Positions 6,918 through 14,687 of a DNA stretch of 22,954 nucleotides are shown here, piece after piece. Origin of the DNA: JACDDK01 sp038198445 (GTDB lineage Bacteria > Actinomycetota > Rubrobacteria > Rubrobacterales > Rubrobacteraceae); assembly GCA_038198445.1 (NCBI GenBank), contig JBBPZZ010000110.1, positions 1 through 22,954 on the forward strand. Direction: 5' to 3'. Made by a program: the position numbers and the translations under genes. The stretch's first letter is position 1. Every line of letters begins with the position of its first letter. The notes below the pieces were generated by a model. It saw only the letters and a list, made by a program, of their open reading frames with translations, searched no databases and had not been told where the DNA came from.

Positions 6918-7811
6918 GTGAGGAACAGCGGAAAACTGCCGAGATACGCGGGATGTGTTCTTCTGGCTTGTATAGCGGCGTTGTTGATCGCCGTGCCGGT
7001 CTTTGCACAAACGACTACCGTGACGATGGTTGGCGCCGGAGACATATCCTACTGCGGCGGCGACCGCGACACGGCGACCGCGAAGCTCCTCAGCCGGATA
7101 GGCGGAACCGTCTTTACCCTGGGCGACGACGCCTACGACCGCGGCACGGCGGGCGAGTTCAAGAACTGCTACAGGCCAACCTGGGGTAAGTACAAGAAGC
7201 GCACCATGCCCGTCGCCGGCAACCACGAATACTACTCGACAGCCGCGAAGCCCTACTTCGACTACTTCGGTTACCGCGCGGGTCCGCGCAGCCGAGGTTA
7301 CTACTCCTACAACCGCGGCGCCTGGCACATAATCGCCCTCAACAGCAACTGCGACAAGATAGGCGGCTGCGGTTCGGGGTCTACGCAGTACAACTGGCTC
7401 AGGCACGACCTCGCCACGAATTCTTCCCGATGCACACTCGCGTACTTCCACCACCCGCTCTTCAGTTCCGGCAGTGGCGACACGACAGTCGTAAGGCCCT
7501 TCTGGAGTGTTCTGTACGACGCGGGGGCGGACGTGATCCTCTCGGGACACTCCCACAGCTACGAGCGTTTCGCCCCTCAGTCTCCCTATGGCACGCTAAA
7601 CCGCGCGACCGGCATAAGAGAGTTCGTGGTCGGCACCGGAGGCAAGCCGCCCGAGCAACCCTTCGGCACCCGGGCGGCGAACAGCGTAACCCGCAATGAC
7701 AGGACGCCCGGCGTCCTCAAGCTCAGCCTGCATTCGGGCTCCTACGACTGGAAGTTCGTGCCTGTAGCGGGCAAGAAATTCACCGACTCCGGCTCCACCA
7801 GGTGTCACTAA
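6918..7811 (+). CDS. Secreted metallophosphoesterase (purple acid phosphatase-like)
   Basis: A 297-residue exported protein. It begins at GTG 6918 with a strong ribosome site AGGAGG (about 6904-6909). Residues 1-30 form a signal peptide: basic start, a hydrophobic run CVLLACIAALLIAVPV, and a likely cleavage after FA|Q. The mature part carries the calcineurin-type two-metal motifs GDIS (Asp42), GDDAYD, GNHE, FHHP and GHSHSYER. It lacks the N-terminal fibronectin domain of large purple acid phosphatases. Several cysteines in the mature part could form disulfides outside the cell. Substrate unknown, probably phosphomonoesters or diesters. The stop overlaps the convergent ydbT-like gene by four bases (CTAA at 7808-7811). 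Confidence 0.85.
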   Translation: MRNSGKLPRYAGCVLLACIAALLIAVPVFAQTTTVTMVGAGDISYCGGDRDTATAKLLSRIGGTVFTLGDDAYDRGTAGEFKNCYRPTWGKYKKRTMPVAGNHEYYSTAAKPYFDYFGYRAGPRSRGYYSYNRGAWHIIALNSNCDKIGGCGSGSTQYNWLRHDLATNSSRCTLAYFHHPLFSSGSGDTTVVRPFWSVLYDAGADVILSGHSHSYERFAPQSPYGTLNRATGIREFVVGTGGKPPEQPFGTRAANSVTRNDRTPGVLKLSLHSGSYDWKFVPVAGKKFTDSGSTRCH

Positions 7812-9289
7812 GAAGGGCCACCCCTGGTGGGACCCGGACTCGGGGAGAGACGCCACAATAAAGAGTCAGCAGAGGCGGATTCGAGGTCCACTACGTCCAG
7901 GACAGCACCGCCTCTACCGGAGGCGACCTGCGTCCGCAGGGTGGCGAGACGGACGCGGCGCTGGAAAGGACTCCGTATTACGCCCCGAGACTGAAGGCGG
8001 AGGCGTGGAGCGATAGTGGTGGTCAAGGCGAGGAAGCGCGACCGAACAACCAGACAGTCTTTGGTAATAGCCCATCCGGCGGCCCTATAACGTAGCCAGC
8101 CGAGGAGAGCCGCCGGGACCAGCAGCAACGGCGCGAGAGATCCCCCAACCACGGAGTCCAACGCGAAGAACGAGACTGCGGCGAGCGCTACGACGATGAG
8201 CAGGGCCGGCAGCACGGCGCGGAAGACGTACCTCCGCAGGGCGCGGGGTGGGAGCGGATTCAGGTGCGCGGCCACGGCGAACTCGGGAGCGGTTTCGAGC
8301 AGTAAGTGTTGCACGTCTTTACCTGGCAACAGCGGGAAGAGCGTGGTCGAGACTCCGGCATTCTCGCCGTAGCCCGCGCTTTCCACGCGAAGCATGGCGA
8401 GGCCGAAAGGCTGACGCAGGACACCCTCCACCACCTTTACGGCCTGAATGCGGGCGAGCGGTATGGTCGCCTCGCGTCTTTCGAGAAGCCCACGCCGGAT
8501 GTAGAGGAAGTCTCCGTCGCGAGAAAGTGTAAAGCCCGCGTACGCAAGGACCGTGCCGCCAATCGCGAGTATCCAGGCGAAGAGTCCGAAGGCGAGGACG
8601 ATTAGCAAGACGTTCGTCACCGAGTCCGGCGAGAGAGACAGGATGAGCCGTTTGGTGAGACCATCGGGTAGGAAGTTGTCGAAGAACTGCGAGGCGGCCG
8701 CGAGCAGGGCGAAAGCCGCGCCGATCTGACCGCTCGTCGCGCCCGCGACCAGGAGGTCCCGCGTACCAAGCCGCCGGATAACCGCCGGTCCCGCCGCTTG
8801 CTCGTCGTCTTCGGTCTCGGCCACCGCCCGGCGGGAGCCTTCGATCTCACGCCGCAGAGCTTCCGCCGCGTCCCCGCCAAGCGCCGGAAGCGCGGCATCC
8901 GGCTCTTTCGCGCCGCCTCCCGCCGATTCGACGCGCAACTCGACTACGCCGAAGACTCTCTGGACGATCCCCTGTACCGTATCCAGCGACTGGACGTGTT
9001 CCAGAGGAATCGTCCTCTCGGTCTTCCTCAATACACCCCGCCGCAGGTGGAACGCGCCGCCGGAGACCCGGTAGGTCGTCGCCCGCCAGGAAAGGAATCC
9101 CCACACCGCCGAACCGACCACGAGGATGAAGATAGCGGCCAGGACGATCCAGAGTCGCCATCCGCTGCCCGCGAGTGCCACGATGCCGGGGATCGCCGCC
9201 GCCCCGATCCCACGCCTTATGGTCTTTAAGGCTCCGATGAGCATCGCTACCGGGTGAAGGTATTGCTCCTCAGAGTTCATCTTGCTCAC
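7808..9289 (-). CDS. YdbT-like membrane protein with bacterial PH domains
   Basis: A 493-residue membrane protein of the YdbT family (bPH_2/DUF304). Hydrophobic pairs near the N-terminus (IPGIVALAG, LWIVLAAIFILVVGSAV), in the middle and near residue 370 alternate with cytoplasmic PH-like units. Each unit has the hallmark pattern of a strand plus RRG-L-RRE-TIPLARIQ-V (GVLRKTERTIPLEHVQSLDTVQG; GLLERREATIPLARIQAVKVVEG), and a third degenerate unit follows. In Bacillus, the ydbS-ydbT pair is linked to survival against bacteriocins. The function here is unproven. Start GTG 9289 overlaps the ydbS-like stop by 20 bp; ATG 9280 is an alternative start with an 11-bp overlap. Confidence 0.85.
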   Translation of the reverse strand: MSKMNSEEQYLHPVAMLIGALKTIRRGIGAAAIPGIVALAGSGWRLWIVLAAIFILVVGSAVWGFLSWRATTYRVSGGAFHLRRGVLRKTERTIPLEHVQSLDTVQGIVQRVFGVVELRVESAGGGAKEPDAALPALGGDAAEALRREIEGSRRAVAETEDDEQAAGPAVIRRLGTRDLLVAGATSGQIGAAFALLAAASQFFDNFLPDGLTKRLILSLSPDSVTNVLLIVLAFGLFAWILAIGGTVLAYAGFTLSRDGDFLYIRRGLLERREATIPLARIQAVKVVEGVLRQPFGLAMLRVESAGYGENAGVSTTLFPLLPGKDVQHLLLETAPEFAVAAHLNPLPPRALRRYVFRAVLPALLIVVALAAVSFFALDSVVGGSLAPLLLVPAALLGWLRYRAAGWAITKDCLVVRSRFLALTTTIAPRLRLQSRGVIRSPFQRRVRLATLRTQVASGRGGAVLDVVDLESASADSLLWRLSPSPGPTRGGPS

Positions 9290-9749
9290 GGGTCAACTCG
9301 GAGATACGGTCCCGCACGCTGGCGGCGACTGAACTCGAAAGCTCGGGGATATGGTTCGGTCCGGCAGCCGTGTAGAAGACGACCGTCGAGAGTCCGAACC
9401 GGCGCTGCAGCGGTCCCTGCCGGGTGTCTACGTGCTGGATGCGGGCGAGCGGCACGAGCGTCCGGCTGATCCAGAAGATCCCACGCTGCAAGTCCACCTC
9501 GTCAGCCCGGATCTCATAGCGCCACCATCGCCATCTCAGGCCCGGCGTCACCCCGACCGTCACGACCGCCAATGCGAGCGCCACAAGGACCGGCAGGGTG
9601 GAGATCAGCAGAGGAACCCCGACGACCCGCATCAAAACCCAGCTAGCGACGCCGCCGCCCGTGAGAATCGGCAGGGCGCCCAGGGCGCCCGAGATCCGCC
9701 ACAGGGTCTTCGCGCGCGGGTCGAGCCTCTCTGACGGTTCGTCCTTCAA
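9270..9749 (-). CDS. YdbS-like membrane protein with one bacterial PH domain
   Basis: A 159-residue protein, starting with TTG at 9749 four bases after the rlmN stop. Two hydrophobic segments (ILTGGGVASWVLMRVVGVPLL and LPVLVALALAVVTVGV) are followed by one bPH_2 unit: YEIRADEVDLQRGIFWISRT, then LVPLARIQHVDTRQGPLQRRFGL, the standard family signature. It is half of the usual YdbS/YdbT pair, and the overlap with the next gene supports co-translation. The TTG start has a poor ribosome site, so coupling to rlmN translation is likely. Confidence 0.85.
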   Translation of the reverse strand: MKDEPSERLDPRAKTLWRISGALGALPILTGGGVASWVLMRVVGVPLLISTLPVLVALALAVVTVGVTPGLRWRWWRYEIRADEVDLQRGIFWISRTLVPLARIQHVDTRQGPLQRRFGLSTVVFYTAAGPNHIPELSSSVAASVRDRISELTREQDEL

Positions 9750-9753
9750 TGGC

Positions 9754-10794
9754 CTAGATCATCGTAACAGCGGGACGACCCCGGAGGTCCTTCGCGGCGA
9801 GCTGGCCGCAGGCCGCGTCTATGTCCTGGCCGCGGCTGGGACGCAGCGTCGCCGAGAGGCCAAGCTCTCTTGCATAGCGCAGGAACTCTTTCGCGTCGCG
9901 CTTGGAGGTGGCGGAAAACCCGGTATCGGTCCAGTTGAACCGGAGCAGATTCAGGTGGTACAGCGGATGGTCGAGCAACCCCGCGAGCGCCTCGACGTGG
10001 CGCGGCTGGTCGTTCACCCCGGCGAGCAGCGTGTATTCGAAGAACAGTTTGCGGCGGGTCTCGTCAACGTAATAGCGGGCGGCGTCCATAAGCTCGGGGA
10101 TTGAGTGGCGGGCGGCTACGGGCATGATCTCTCGCCGCTCGTCCTCGAAGGGCGTGTGCAAAGAGATCGCCAGGTGAAACTGCTCCGGCTCGTCGGCGTA
10201 ACGCCGGATCTTGTCTATCAGCCCACTTGTGGAGACCGCGATGTGCCGCGCCGCCAGATTGAACCCCTCTCCGTCGTTCAGTACCTTGAGCGCCTTCAGC
10301 GTCTCGTTGTAGTTAAGCATCGGCTCGCCCATCCCCATCACGACGACGTTGGAGATCCTGTCGGGAGCGACGTCGCGGGCGGCGACGAAGACCTGCTCCG
10401 CTATCTCCCGCGCCTTGAGGTTTCGTTTGATCCCAAGCAGGCCCGTGGCGCAGAACTTGCAGCCCATCGCGCAGCCCACCTGCGTCGAGATGCAGACGGT
10501 GTGGCGACCTTTCTCCGGGATCATGACCGTTTCTATGGCGTGTCTGTCGTGGGTATGGAAGAGGTATTTGCGCGTGCCGTCCGTGGCGCGGGAGACACGC
10601 TGCAGGTCGAGTACCGCCGCCGGAGTCTCTTCCGTCAGCGCGGCCCGCAGGTTGCGGGGCAAGTTCGTCGCCTCCTCCCAGTCCCGGACGAGGGACCGGG
10701 TAAGCGCGCCGTATATCTGCTTCAGGCGGTAATTGGGCTCGCCACGCTCGGCGAGCAACTGCTGTACTTCGGGTAGGAATTCCGCGGCTCTCAA
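9754..10794 (-). CDS. rlmN: RlmN, 23S rRNA A2503 (and tRNA A37) C2-methyltransferase
   Basis: A 346-residue radical-SAM enzyme that methylates C2 of adenine 2503 in 23S rRNA (and A37 in some tRNAs) by the two-cysteine ping-pong mechanism. The cluster-binding CAMGCKFC has Cys108, Cys112 and Cys115. The GMGEPMLNY SAM-binding block, HIAVSTSGL, ISLHTPFEDERREIMP and the C-terminal GQDIDAACGQL with the catalytic cysteine are all present. The length is normal. The start is TTG 10794, preceded by AGGAG at a good distance; no nearby ATG fits. It is the first gene of the minus-strand operon rlmN-ydbS-ydbT. Confidence 0.97.
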   Translation of the reverse strand: MRAAEFLPEVQQLLAERGEPNYRLKQIYGALTRSLVRDWEEATNLPRNLRAALTEETPAAVLDLQRVSRATDGTRKYLFHTHDRHAIETVMIPEKGRHTVCISTQVGCAMGCKFCATGLLGIKRNLKAREIAEQVFVAARDVAPDRISNVVVMGMGEPMLNYNETLKALKVLNDGEGFNLAARHIAVSTSGLIDKIRRYADEPEQFHLAISLHTPFEDERREIMPVAARHSIPELMDAARYYVDETRRKLFFEYTLLAGVNDQPRHVEALAGLLDHPLYHLNLLRFNWTDTGFSATSKRDAKEFLRYARELGLSATLRPSRGQDIDAACGQLAAKDLRGRPAVTMI

Positions 10795-10825
10795 AATGCT
10801 CCTCTTAAAGACGATTACTCCCGCG

Positions 10826-10831
10826 ATTATA
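10826..10831 (-). promoter_or_regulatory. -10 box (TATAAT) of rlmN
   Basis: A perfect minus-strand TATAAT lies 31 bases upstream of the rlmN start, giving a leader of about 25 nt that includes the AGGAG ribosome site. I see no consensus -35 box at 16-18 bp. Confidence 0.5.
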
Positions 10832-10896
10832 ACGGCAGCCGGAGAATGCGTGGGACTGGGAGGTAAACGGGCGTATCGGGCTGTAGAATTAGGTGG

Positions 10897-12045
10897 ATGA
10901 CGATGCTGGACCTCTTTATCGCGCTGTTCGTTGTGTTGATAGTACTTCGCGGCGCGCGGACGGGATTTCTCGCGGGAGCATTTTCGCTGGCGGGGATGGT
11001 GCTGGGGGCCGCCCTGGGATCGAGGATCGCGCCATCCCTGCTGCCCGAGAACGAGAGCCAGATCTACAACGCCGGGATCACCCTGGCGAGCATAGTGGCT
11101 TTCGCGGTCCTGGGCGACGTGCTGGCCCGCATGATCGGCGGCTCCCTGCGCTCGCGGCTCCGGGGCGCGGCTTCGGAAGCGCTGGATGGGCTGGGCGGCG
11201 CGCTTCTGAGCCTCGCATTCTCCCTGACGATGGTCTGGGTAATCGGGACTTTCATCCTCCAGAGCCCGCCGCTATCACCTCTACAACCATCCGTAAAGGA
11301 CTCCCGCATACTTCAAGCGTTAGACGAGCGGATGCCGTCCGGGGTCCTCACACGGGCGGTTGCGAACTTCGATCCCCTACCGCAAGTCCAGGGTCCCGAA
11401 CCAAAGGCGGGGAAACCCGACAAAAGCATTCTCGATGACCCGGACATCCAGGCAACCCGCTCCCGGGTGGTCCGGGTAACCGGCATCGCCTGCGGATACG
11501 GCATCGAAGGTTCGGGTTGGGTCGCGGCGCCGGACCTGATCGTTACCAACGCTCACGTGGTAGCCGGTGAAGTCTTTACGAAGGTTCAGTCCGAAGGAAC
11601 AGGCCCCGGCAAACGCGCCAGGGTAGTCTTCTTCGACGCCAAGAACGACATCGCGATACTCCGCGTCAACGACCTCGGTCTCCCCTCCCTGCCGCTCACC
11701 AGCCCAAAGATGGGTCAGGACGTGGCCGTTCTCGGGTTTCCAGGCAACGGTCCGCTCGATGTGCGCGCCGGGCGCGCCGGTATAACGCGGCCCGTGGTCT
11801 CCAGCGACGCCTACAACCAGGGACCGGTAGAGCGCACCGTCACCACCTTCCGCGTTTACGTCAGGCCCGGTAACTCCGGCGGCCCGGCTGTAAACTCAAG
11901 CGGCGAGGTGGTCGCGACCATCTTCGCCAGCCGCACCGACTCCAACATGTCCGCCTACGGCATACCCTCCCAGATCGTCAAACAACGTCTGGAACGCGCC
12001 GCGAAGCGCACCCGACCCGCAAGCACCGGTAGCTGCGCCAACTGA
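10897..12045 (+). CDS. MarP-like membrane serine protease (CvpA domain plus trypsin-like domain)
   Basis: A 382-residue protein. Residues 1-125 hold four hydrophobic segments of a CvpA/colicin V-type domain (LDLFIALFVVLIVLRG, FSLAGMVLGAALGSRI, ITLASIVAFAVLGDVLARM, LLSLAFSLTMVWVIGTFIL). The extracytoplasmic part is a trypsin-fold protease with the triad His220 (TNAHVVAG), Asp251 (DAKNDIAIL) and Ser327 (RPGNSGGP). This is the architecture of Mycobacterium tuberculosis MarP (Rv3671c), a periplasmic protease needed for acid and oxidative stress resistance; the stress role here is inference. There is no PDZ domain, unlike HtrA. ATG 10897 follows the ribosome site TTAGGTGG directly; ATG 10903 is an alternative. 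It is divergent from rlmN. Confidence 0.9.
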   Translation: MTMLDLFIALFVVLIVLRGARTGFLAGAFSLAGMVLGAALGSRIAPSLLPENESQIYNAGITLASIVAFAVLGDVLARMIGGSLRSRLRGAASEALDGLGGALLSLAFSLTMVWVIGTFILQSPPLSPLQPSVKDSRILQALDERMPSGVLTRAVANFDPLPQVQGPEPKAGKPDKSILDDPDIQATRSRVVRVTGIACGYGIEGSGWVAAPDLIVTNAHVVAGEVFTKVQSEGTGPGKRARVVFFDAKNDIAILRVNDLGLPSLPLTSPKMGQDVAVLGFPGNGPLDVRAGRAGITRPVVSSDAYNQGPVERTVTTFRVYVRPGNSGGPAVNSSGEVVATIFASRTDSNMSAYGIPSQIVKQRLERAAKRTRPASTGSCAN

Positions 12046-12105
12046 ACCAGACCTCTTCGCTCCAGCCCACCCTTACCGTATGACCGAAGCCACCTCAGAG
12101 CGAGC

Positions 12106-12134
12106 TTGACATACAACGCCAGATAGCGCATTAT
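12106..12134 (+). promoter_or_regulatory. Promoter of the padR operon
   Basis: A consensus -35 box TTGACA (12106-12111), 17 bp spacing, then CATTAT (12129-12134, four of six consensus bases) as the -10 box. It is the clearest -35 box in the window. The -10 box overlaps the left arm of an inverted repeat, the position expected for a repressor site. Confidence 0.6.
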
Positions 12135-12166
12135 TACGTTACACGTACTAACGCAACACGTAATAA
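12131..12166. promoter_or_regulatory. Inverted-repeat operator, probably bound by PadR
   Basis: TTATTACGT (12131-12139) and ACGTAATAA (12158-12166) are perfect 9-bp inverted repeats separated by 18 bp. The repeat starts in the -10 box and ends just before the ribosome site. Additional ACACGT/AACGCAAC elements lie inside the spacer. PadR proteins commonly repress their own operon at such dyads; the match to this protein is inferred from position. Confidence 0.55.
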
Positions 12167-12182
12167 ACGGGAGATGGTGTTG

Positions 12183-12500
12183 ATGAGTGAAGGCGTCTCT
12201 GATCTGGGCCGGTTCTCCGATCCTGGGCTTTTTGTCTTGATGAGCCTTGCCGCCGGCGAGAAGCACGGCTACGCCATAATGGAGGACATAGAGGAAGTAT
12301 GCCGGGTGAAGCTCGGACCCGGCACGCTCTACGGGGCGATAGCCAGGCTGGAGAGCCGGGAGCTTATAGAGCCCGTACTCTCGGAGGGCCGTCGCAAGCC
12401 GTACCGTCTTACGGCGGCGGGCGAGGCTGCTCTCACAGGGCGGCTCAAGGAGTTGGAGAGCTTTACCCGCGTGGGGCTGGGGAGGTTGGCTACGGCATGA
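12183..12500 (+). CDS. PadR-family transcriptional regulator
   Basis: A 105-residue winged-helix protein. LGPGTLYGAIARLESRELIEPV is the typical PadR recognition helix and wing, followed by RRKPYRLTAAGEAALTGRL. I chose ATG 12183 because GGGAG at 12169-12173 is nine bases upstream; the ATG at 12174 directly abuts that site and would be poorly placed. It lacks the long C-terminal four-helix dimer domain of classical PadR (subfamily-2 size). Its stop overlaps the ATG of the next gene (ATGA at 12497-12500), so it is translationally coupled to a membrane protein, as is usual for PadR controlling a transporter or envelope gene. Confidence 0.88.
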   Translation: MSEGVSDLGRFSDPGLFVLMSLAAGEKHGYAIMEDIEEVCRVKLGPGTLYGAIARLESRELIEPVLSEGRRKPYRLTAAGEAALTGRLKELESFTRVGLGRLATA

Positions 12501-13420
12501 ACGGGCTGTCGAGGTGGATGGTTCGTCTGTATCCGCGAGAGTGGCGCGAGCGCTACGAGGAGGAGTTCCTGGAAATGCTCGAAGAGCGGACGGTATCGTT
12601 TCCGGGCTGCCTCGACATCGCGCTCGGCGCTCTGGACGCCTGGATGAGGCCGCAAATCGTTTCGAGCGGAGGGATGACGCGCATGTTGGAGAGGCTACGC
12701 TGGTCGGTGCTTGGGGTGCTTTGGGGTTGGGTCCTCTTCGTCTTGGCGGGCGTGGGGTTCCAGAAGATGACCGAATACGATGACTTCGTCCAGGTGGCGC
12801 AACGGAACTTCCTGGTAAGGTCCGCCTTCGACGCGATCGTAGCCGGGGCCTGGCTATCGTTTGCGGCCATCCTCATCGGCGGGTTGCCGATCGTTTTCGT
12901 CGCTCTCAAGAGCGCGTTCACCCAACGGCGCAGAGAGGTGATGCTACTCTTCCTGGTGCCTCCGCTTTCTCTGGGTGCTTTCGTCGGATACGTCTTGCTG
13001 CTCACGAGGATCGTCTACCCTGCCGAGGGAAGAATGACAATACATAGTTCGCCCAACATTGCGCTGTTTTCGTCGATTGTGGCGGTATTCGTGCTGGCGG
13101 CGGTTGCGAGCACGGCGGCGGTGTGCCGGGCGGTCACCCATGCCGCGGTCGGCGAGAACCTGTACCGTTTCGCCTTCTATCCCGCAGTGCTTGCCGCTGG
13201 CGCGATGTGCGTGGGGCTGATCTCCGTGGTCGTGTGGGGCGTAGCCCTCAAGGTTCAGGCGCCCGCGTTGTTTGGCGGCGATGGCGGCATCCTGGCGACC
13301 AGTACGGCCGCAACCTGGCTCTCCGTCGTATTGGGGATGGCTCTCTCGACCGGCCTGGCGGCCGTTGCGATCATCAGAGGCTTCTCCCCACGCGCCGCAT
13401 CGCGCACGACGGATACCTGA
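12497..13420 (+). CDS. PadR-coupled multi-span membrane protein
   Basis: A 307-residue protein starting at ATG 12497 inside the padR stop. The N-terminus has the amphipathic LYPREWRERYEEEFLEMLEE block that recurs in membrane proteins encoded next to PadR regulators. About six hydrophobic segments follow, for example VLGVLWGWVLFVLAGVGF, FAAILIGGLPIVFVAL, LFLVPPLSLGAFVGYVLLL, IVAVFVLAAVASTAAV, AAGAMCVGLISVVVWGVAL and TWLSVVLGMALSTGLAAVAI. No transport or enzymatic motif is visible. Its level is probably set by PadR through the operator upstream. The function is unknown. Confidence 0.85.
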   Translation: MNGLSRWMVRLYPREWRERYEEEFLEMLEERTVSFPGCLDIALGALDAWMRPQIVSSGGMTRMLERLRWSVLGVLWGWVLFVLAGVGFQKMTEYDDFVQVAQRNFLVRSAFDAIVAGAWLSFAAILIGGLPIVFVALKSAFTQRRREVMLLFLVPPLSLGAFVGYVLLLTRIVYPAEGRMTIHSSPNIALFSSIVAVFVLAAVASTAAVCRAVTHAAVGENLYRFAFYPAVLAAGAMCVGLISVVVWGVALKVQAPALFGGDGGILATSTAATWLSVVLGMALSTGLAAVAIIRGFSPRAASRTTDT

Positions 13421-13452
13421 AATCCATCAAGCCGTTGCCCGGCTGGCTACGG

Positions 13453-13644
13453 CTATCCCGCCTCTTCCCGGATTATCTTCTCCAGCGCCAGCCGGCTCCG
13501 GTTTAGCTCTGCCTCGACCGTGGAGAGACGCGCCAGGGAGGACTCGCGCAGCCGGTCGCGCTCGACTTCCCGGACTACGGCCGAAGACGCCTCTTCGATA
13601 GCCGTGATCGCGCTTTCGAGCAATAGTAGATCCCGTTCGTCCAT
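13453..13644 (-). CDS. Small coiled-coil hypothetical protein
   Basis: A 63-residue protein starting at ATG 13644 (MDERDLLLLESAITAIEEA...). Leucines, isoleucines and alanines are spaced at helix-face intervals through the whole length with many E/R pairs, suggesting a single amphipathic helix or coiled coil. The minus-strand frame is open further upstream, but that part is AT-richer and reads as non-coding. No clear ribosome site is seen; a GATAAT (minus strand, 13654-13659) nine bases before the ATG could make the message nearly leaderless. I do not recognise the family. Confidence 0.6.
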   Translation of the reverse strand: MDERDLLLLESAITAIEEASSAVVREVERDRLRESSLARLSTVEAELNRSRLALEKIIREEAG

Positions 13645-13812
13645 AGGGCGGATATTATCAAAGCCACCCGTAGCATATGAGCAAACAGAAATGTTATTGC
13701 TATGAAAGCAATGGGCGAAAATAAGAAAGCCCTTCTGATGTGCCGCGCTGTGAATCACATCTTCATTCTTGCACGGGACTCGGGGTGGCATTAGATTAGA
13801 GTAAAGTGAGAA

Positions 13813-13840
13813 TTGTGTCGATAACTATATCGACTATACA
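13813..13840 (+). promoter_or_regulatory. Promoter of the HsdR-N gene with an internal palindrome
   Basis: TTGTGT (13813-13818) and TATACA (13835-13840) are spaced 16 bp apart. The spacer plus one base is an inverted repeat: TCGATA (13818-13823) - ACTA - TATCGA (13828-13833). A dyad centred between -35 and -10 is a usual position for a repressor or controller protein. No regulator gene is next to it. Confidence 0.5.
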
Positions 13841-13868
13841 AACAATACATGTGAGAGGGAGTTCCAGC

Positions 13869-14642
13869 ATGTCGGAAGCCAACAAGCCAGAGCTTCGAGT
13901 CGTGGTAAATGGAGATACGCCTGAGCTAGATCAGTCGGCGAAGAAATCTGCGCCTCGTAAGGGTCCGAAGTGGGAGGCCGAAGCTCGAGATCGCCTGAAG
14001 ACTTCCATTCGCCGGTTCAACAAACCACTTTCCGAAATGGCGGGTCGCGACGCTAACGAAGGCGATACCAGGCTTCTAGTGACCGATTTTCTCTGCGAAG
14101 GTCTCGGCTTCGACAAGTACGAGGATCTAACCACGGAATACCAAGTCAAGGGGGAGTTCGCAGACTACGGGGTCCGGATCGATAAAGACCTTGTCGCCTT
14201 CATCGAAGTCAAGCGTATCGCTACCAAGCTAGGTACAAAGCACCTCAGACAGGTCCAAGCCTACGCCCTAAACGAAGGCGTCGAGTGGGTACTACTAACC
14301 AACGGAGCGAAGTGGCAGGCTTATCACATCACGGCAGCGATGCCCGTCCAGGTAGACCTCGCTCTCGAGGTGGACTTGCTAGGAGACGAAACTATCAACC
14401 AGAAGACCAATCAACTCTTCTACCTTACACGCGAGTCTTTAAAGCGCCGCCAGATTGACGAATTATGGAAAGTCAAGCGGGCCACTTCCCCACAATCTCT
14501 GACCAAGACGATCTTGTCTGATTCGGTGATCGAGGCTATACGTAAGGAACTCCGACGGGAAACCGGCCACAAGATAGAGACAGAAGAAATCAACTCGCTC
14601 CTCCAGAAGACGGTTATTAGGCCAGAGTGCTTCGATAAATAG
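13869..14642 (+). CDS. Stand-alone HsdR N-terminal-type nuclease-domain protein
   Basis: A 257-residue protein from ATG 13869, with GAGAGGGAG upstream at good spacing. Residues 1-33 are a charged linker with a basic patch. The rest resembles the N-terminal restriction-nuclease domain of type I HsdR subunits: an acidic residue in NEGDTR (64-68), ADY with Asp99, and the E-V-K triad Glu113/Lys115 (LVAFIEVKR), a complete PD-(D/E)xK set. It also contains HLRQVQAYALNEGVEWVLLTNG, a typical feature of the fold. There is no helicase part and no HsdM or HsdS gene nearby, so it is not a type I enzyme. Such stand-alone copies are widespread in actinobacteria and their role is unknown to me. The gene is less GC-rich than its surroundings, which hints at transfer. 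Confidence 0.82.
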   Translation: MSEANKPELRVVVNGDTPELDQSAKKSAPRKGPKWEAEARDRLKTSIRRFNKPLSEMAGRDANEGDTRLLVTDFLCEGLGFDKYEDLTTEYQVKGEFADYGVRIDKDLVAFIEVKRIATKLGTKHLRQVQAYALNEGVEWVLLTNGAKWQAYHITAAMPVQVDLALEVDLLGDETINQKTNQLFYLTRESLKRRQIDELWKVKRATSPQSLTKTILSDSVIEAIRKELRRETGHKIETEEINSLLQKTVIRPECFDK

Positions 14643-14687
14643 CAGAGCGTAATGCCAAGCATTCCTAGTAAGGCAGGCGCAAAGCAC

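Noticed and set aside
10105..10776. 223-codon plus-strand frame
   Set aside because: It is antisense to rlmN, whose conserved radical-SAM motifs are unambiguous.
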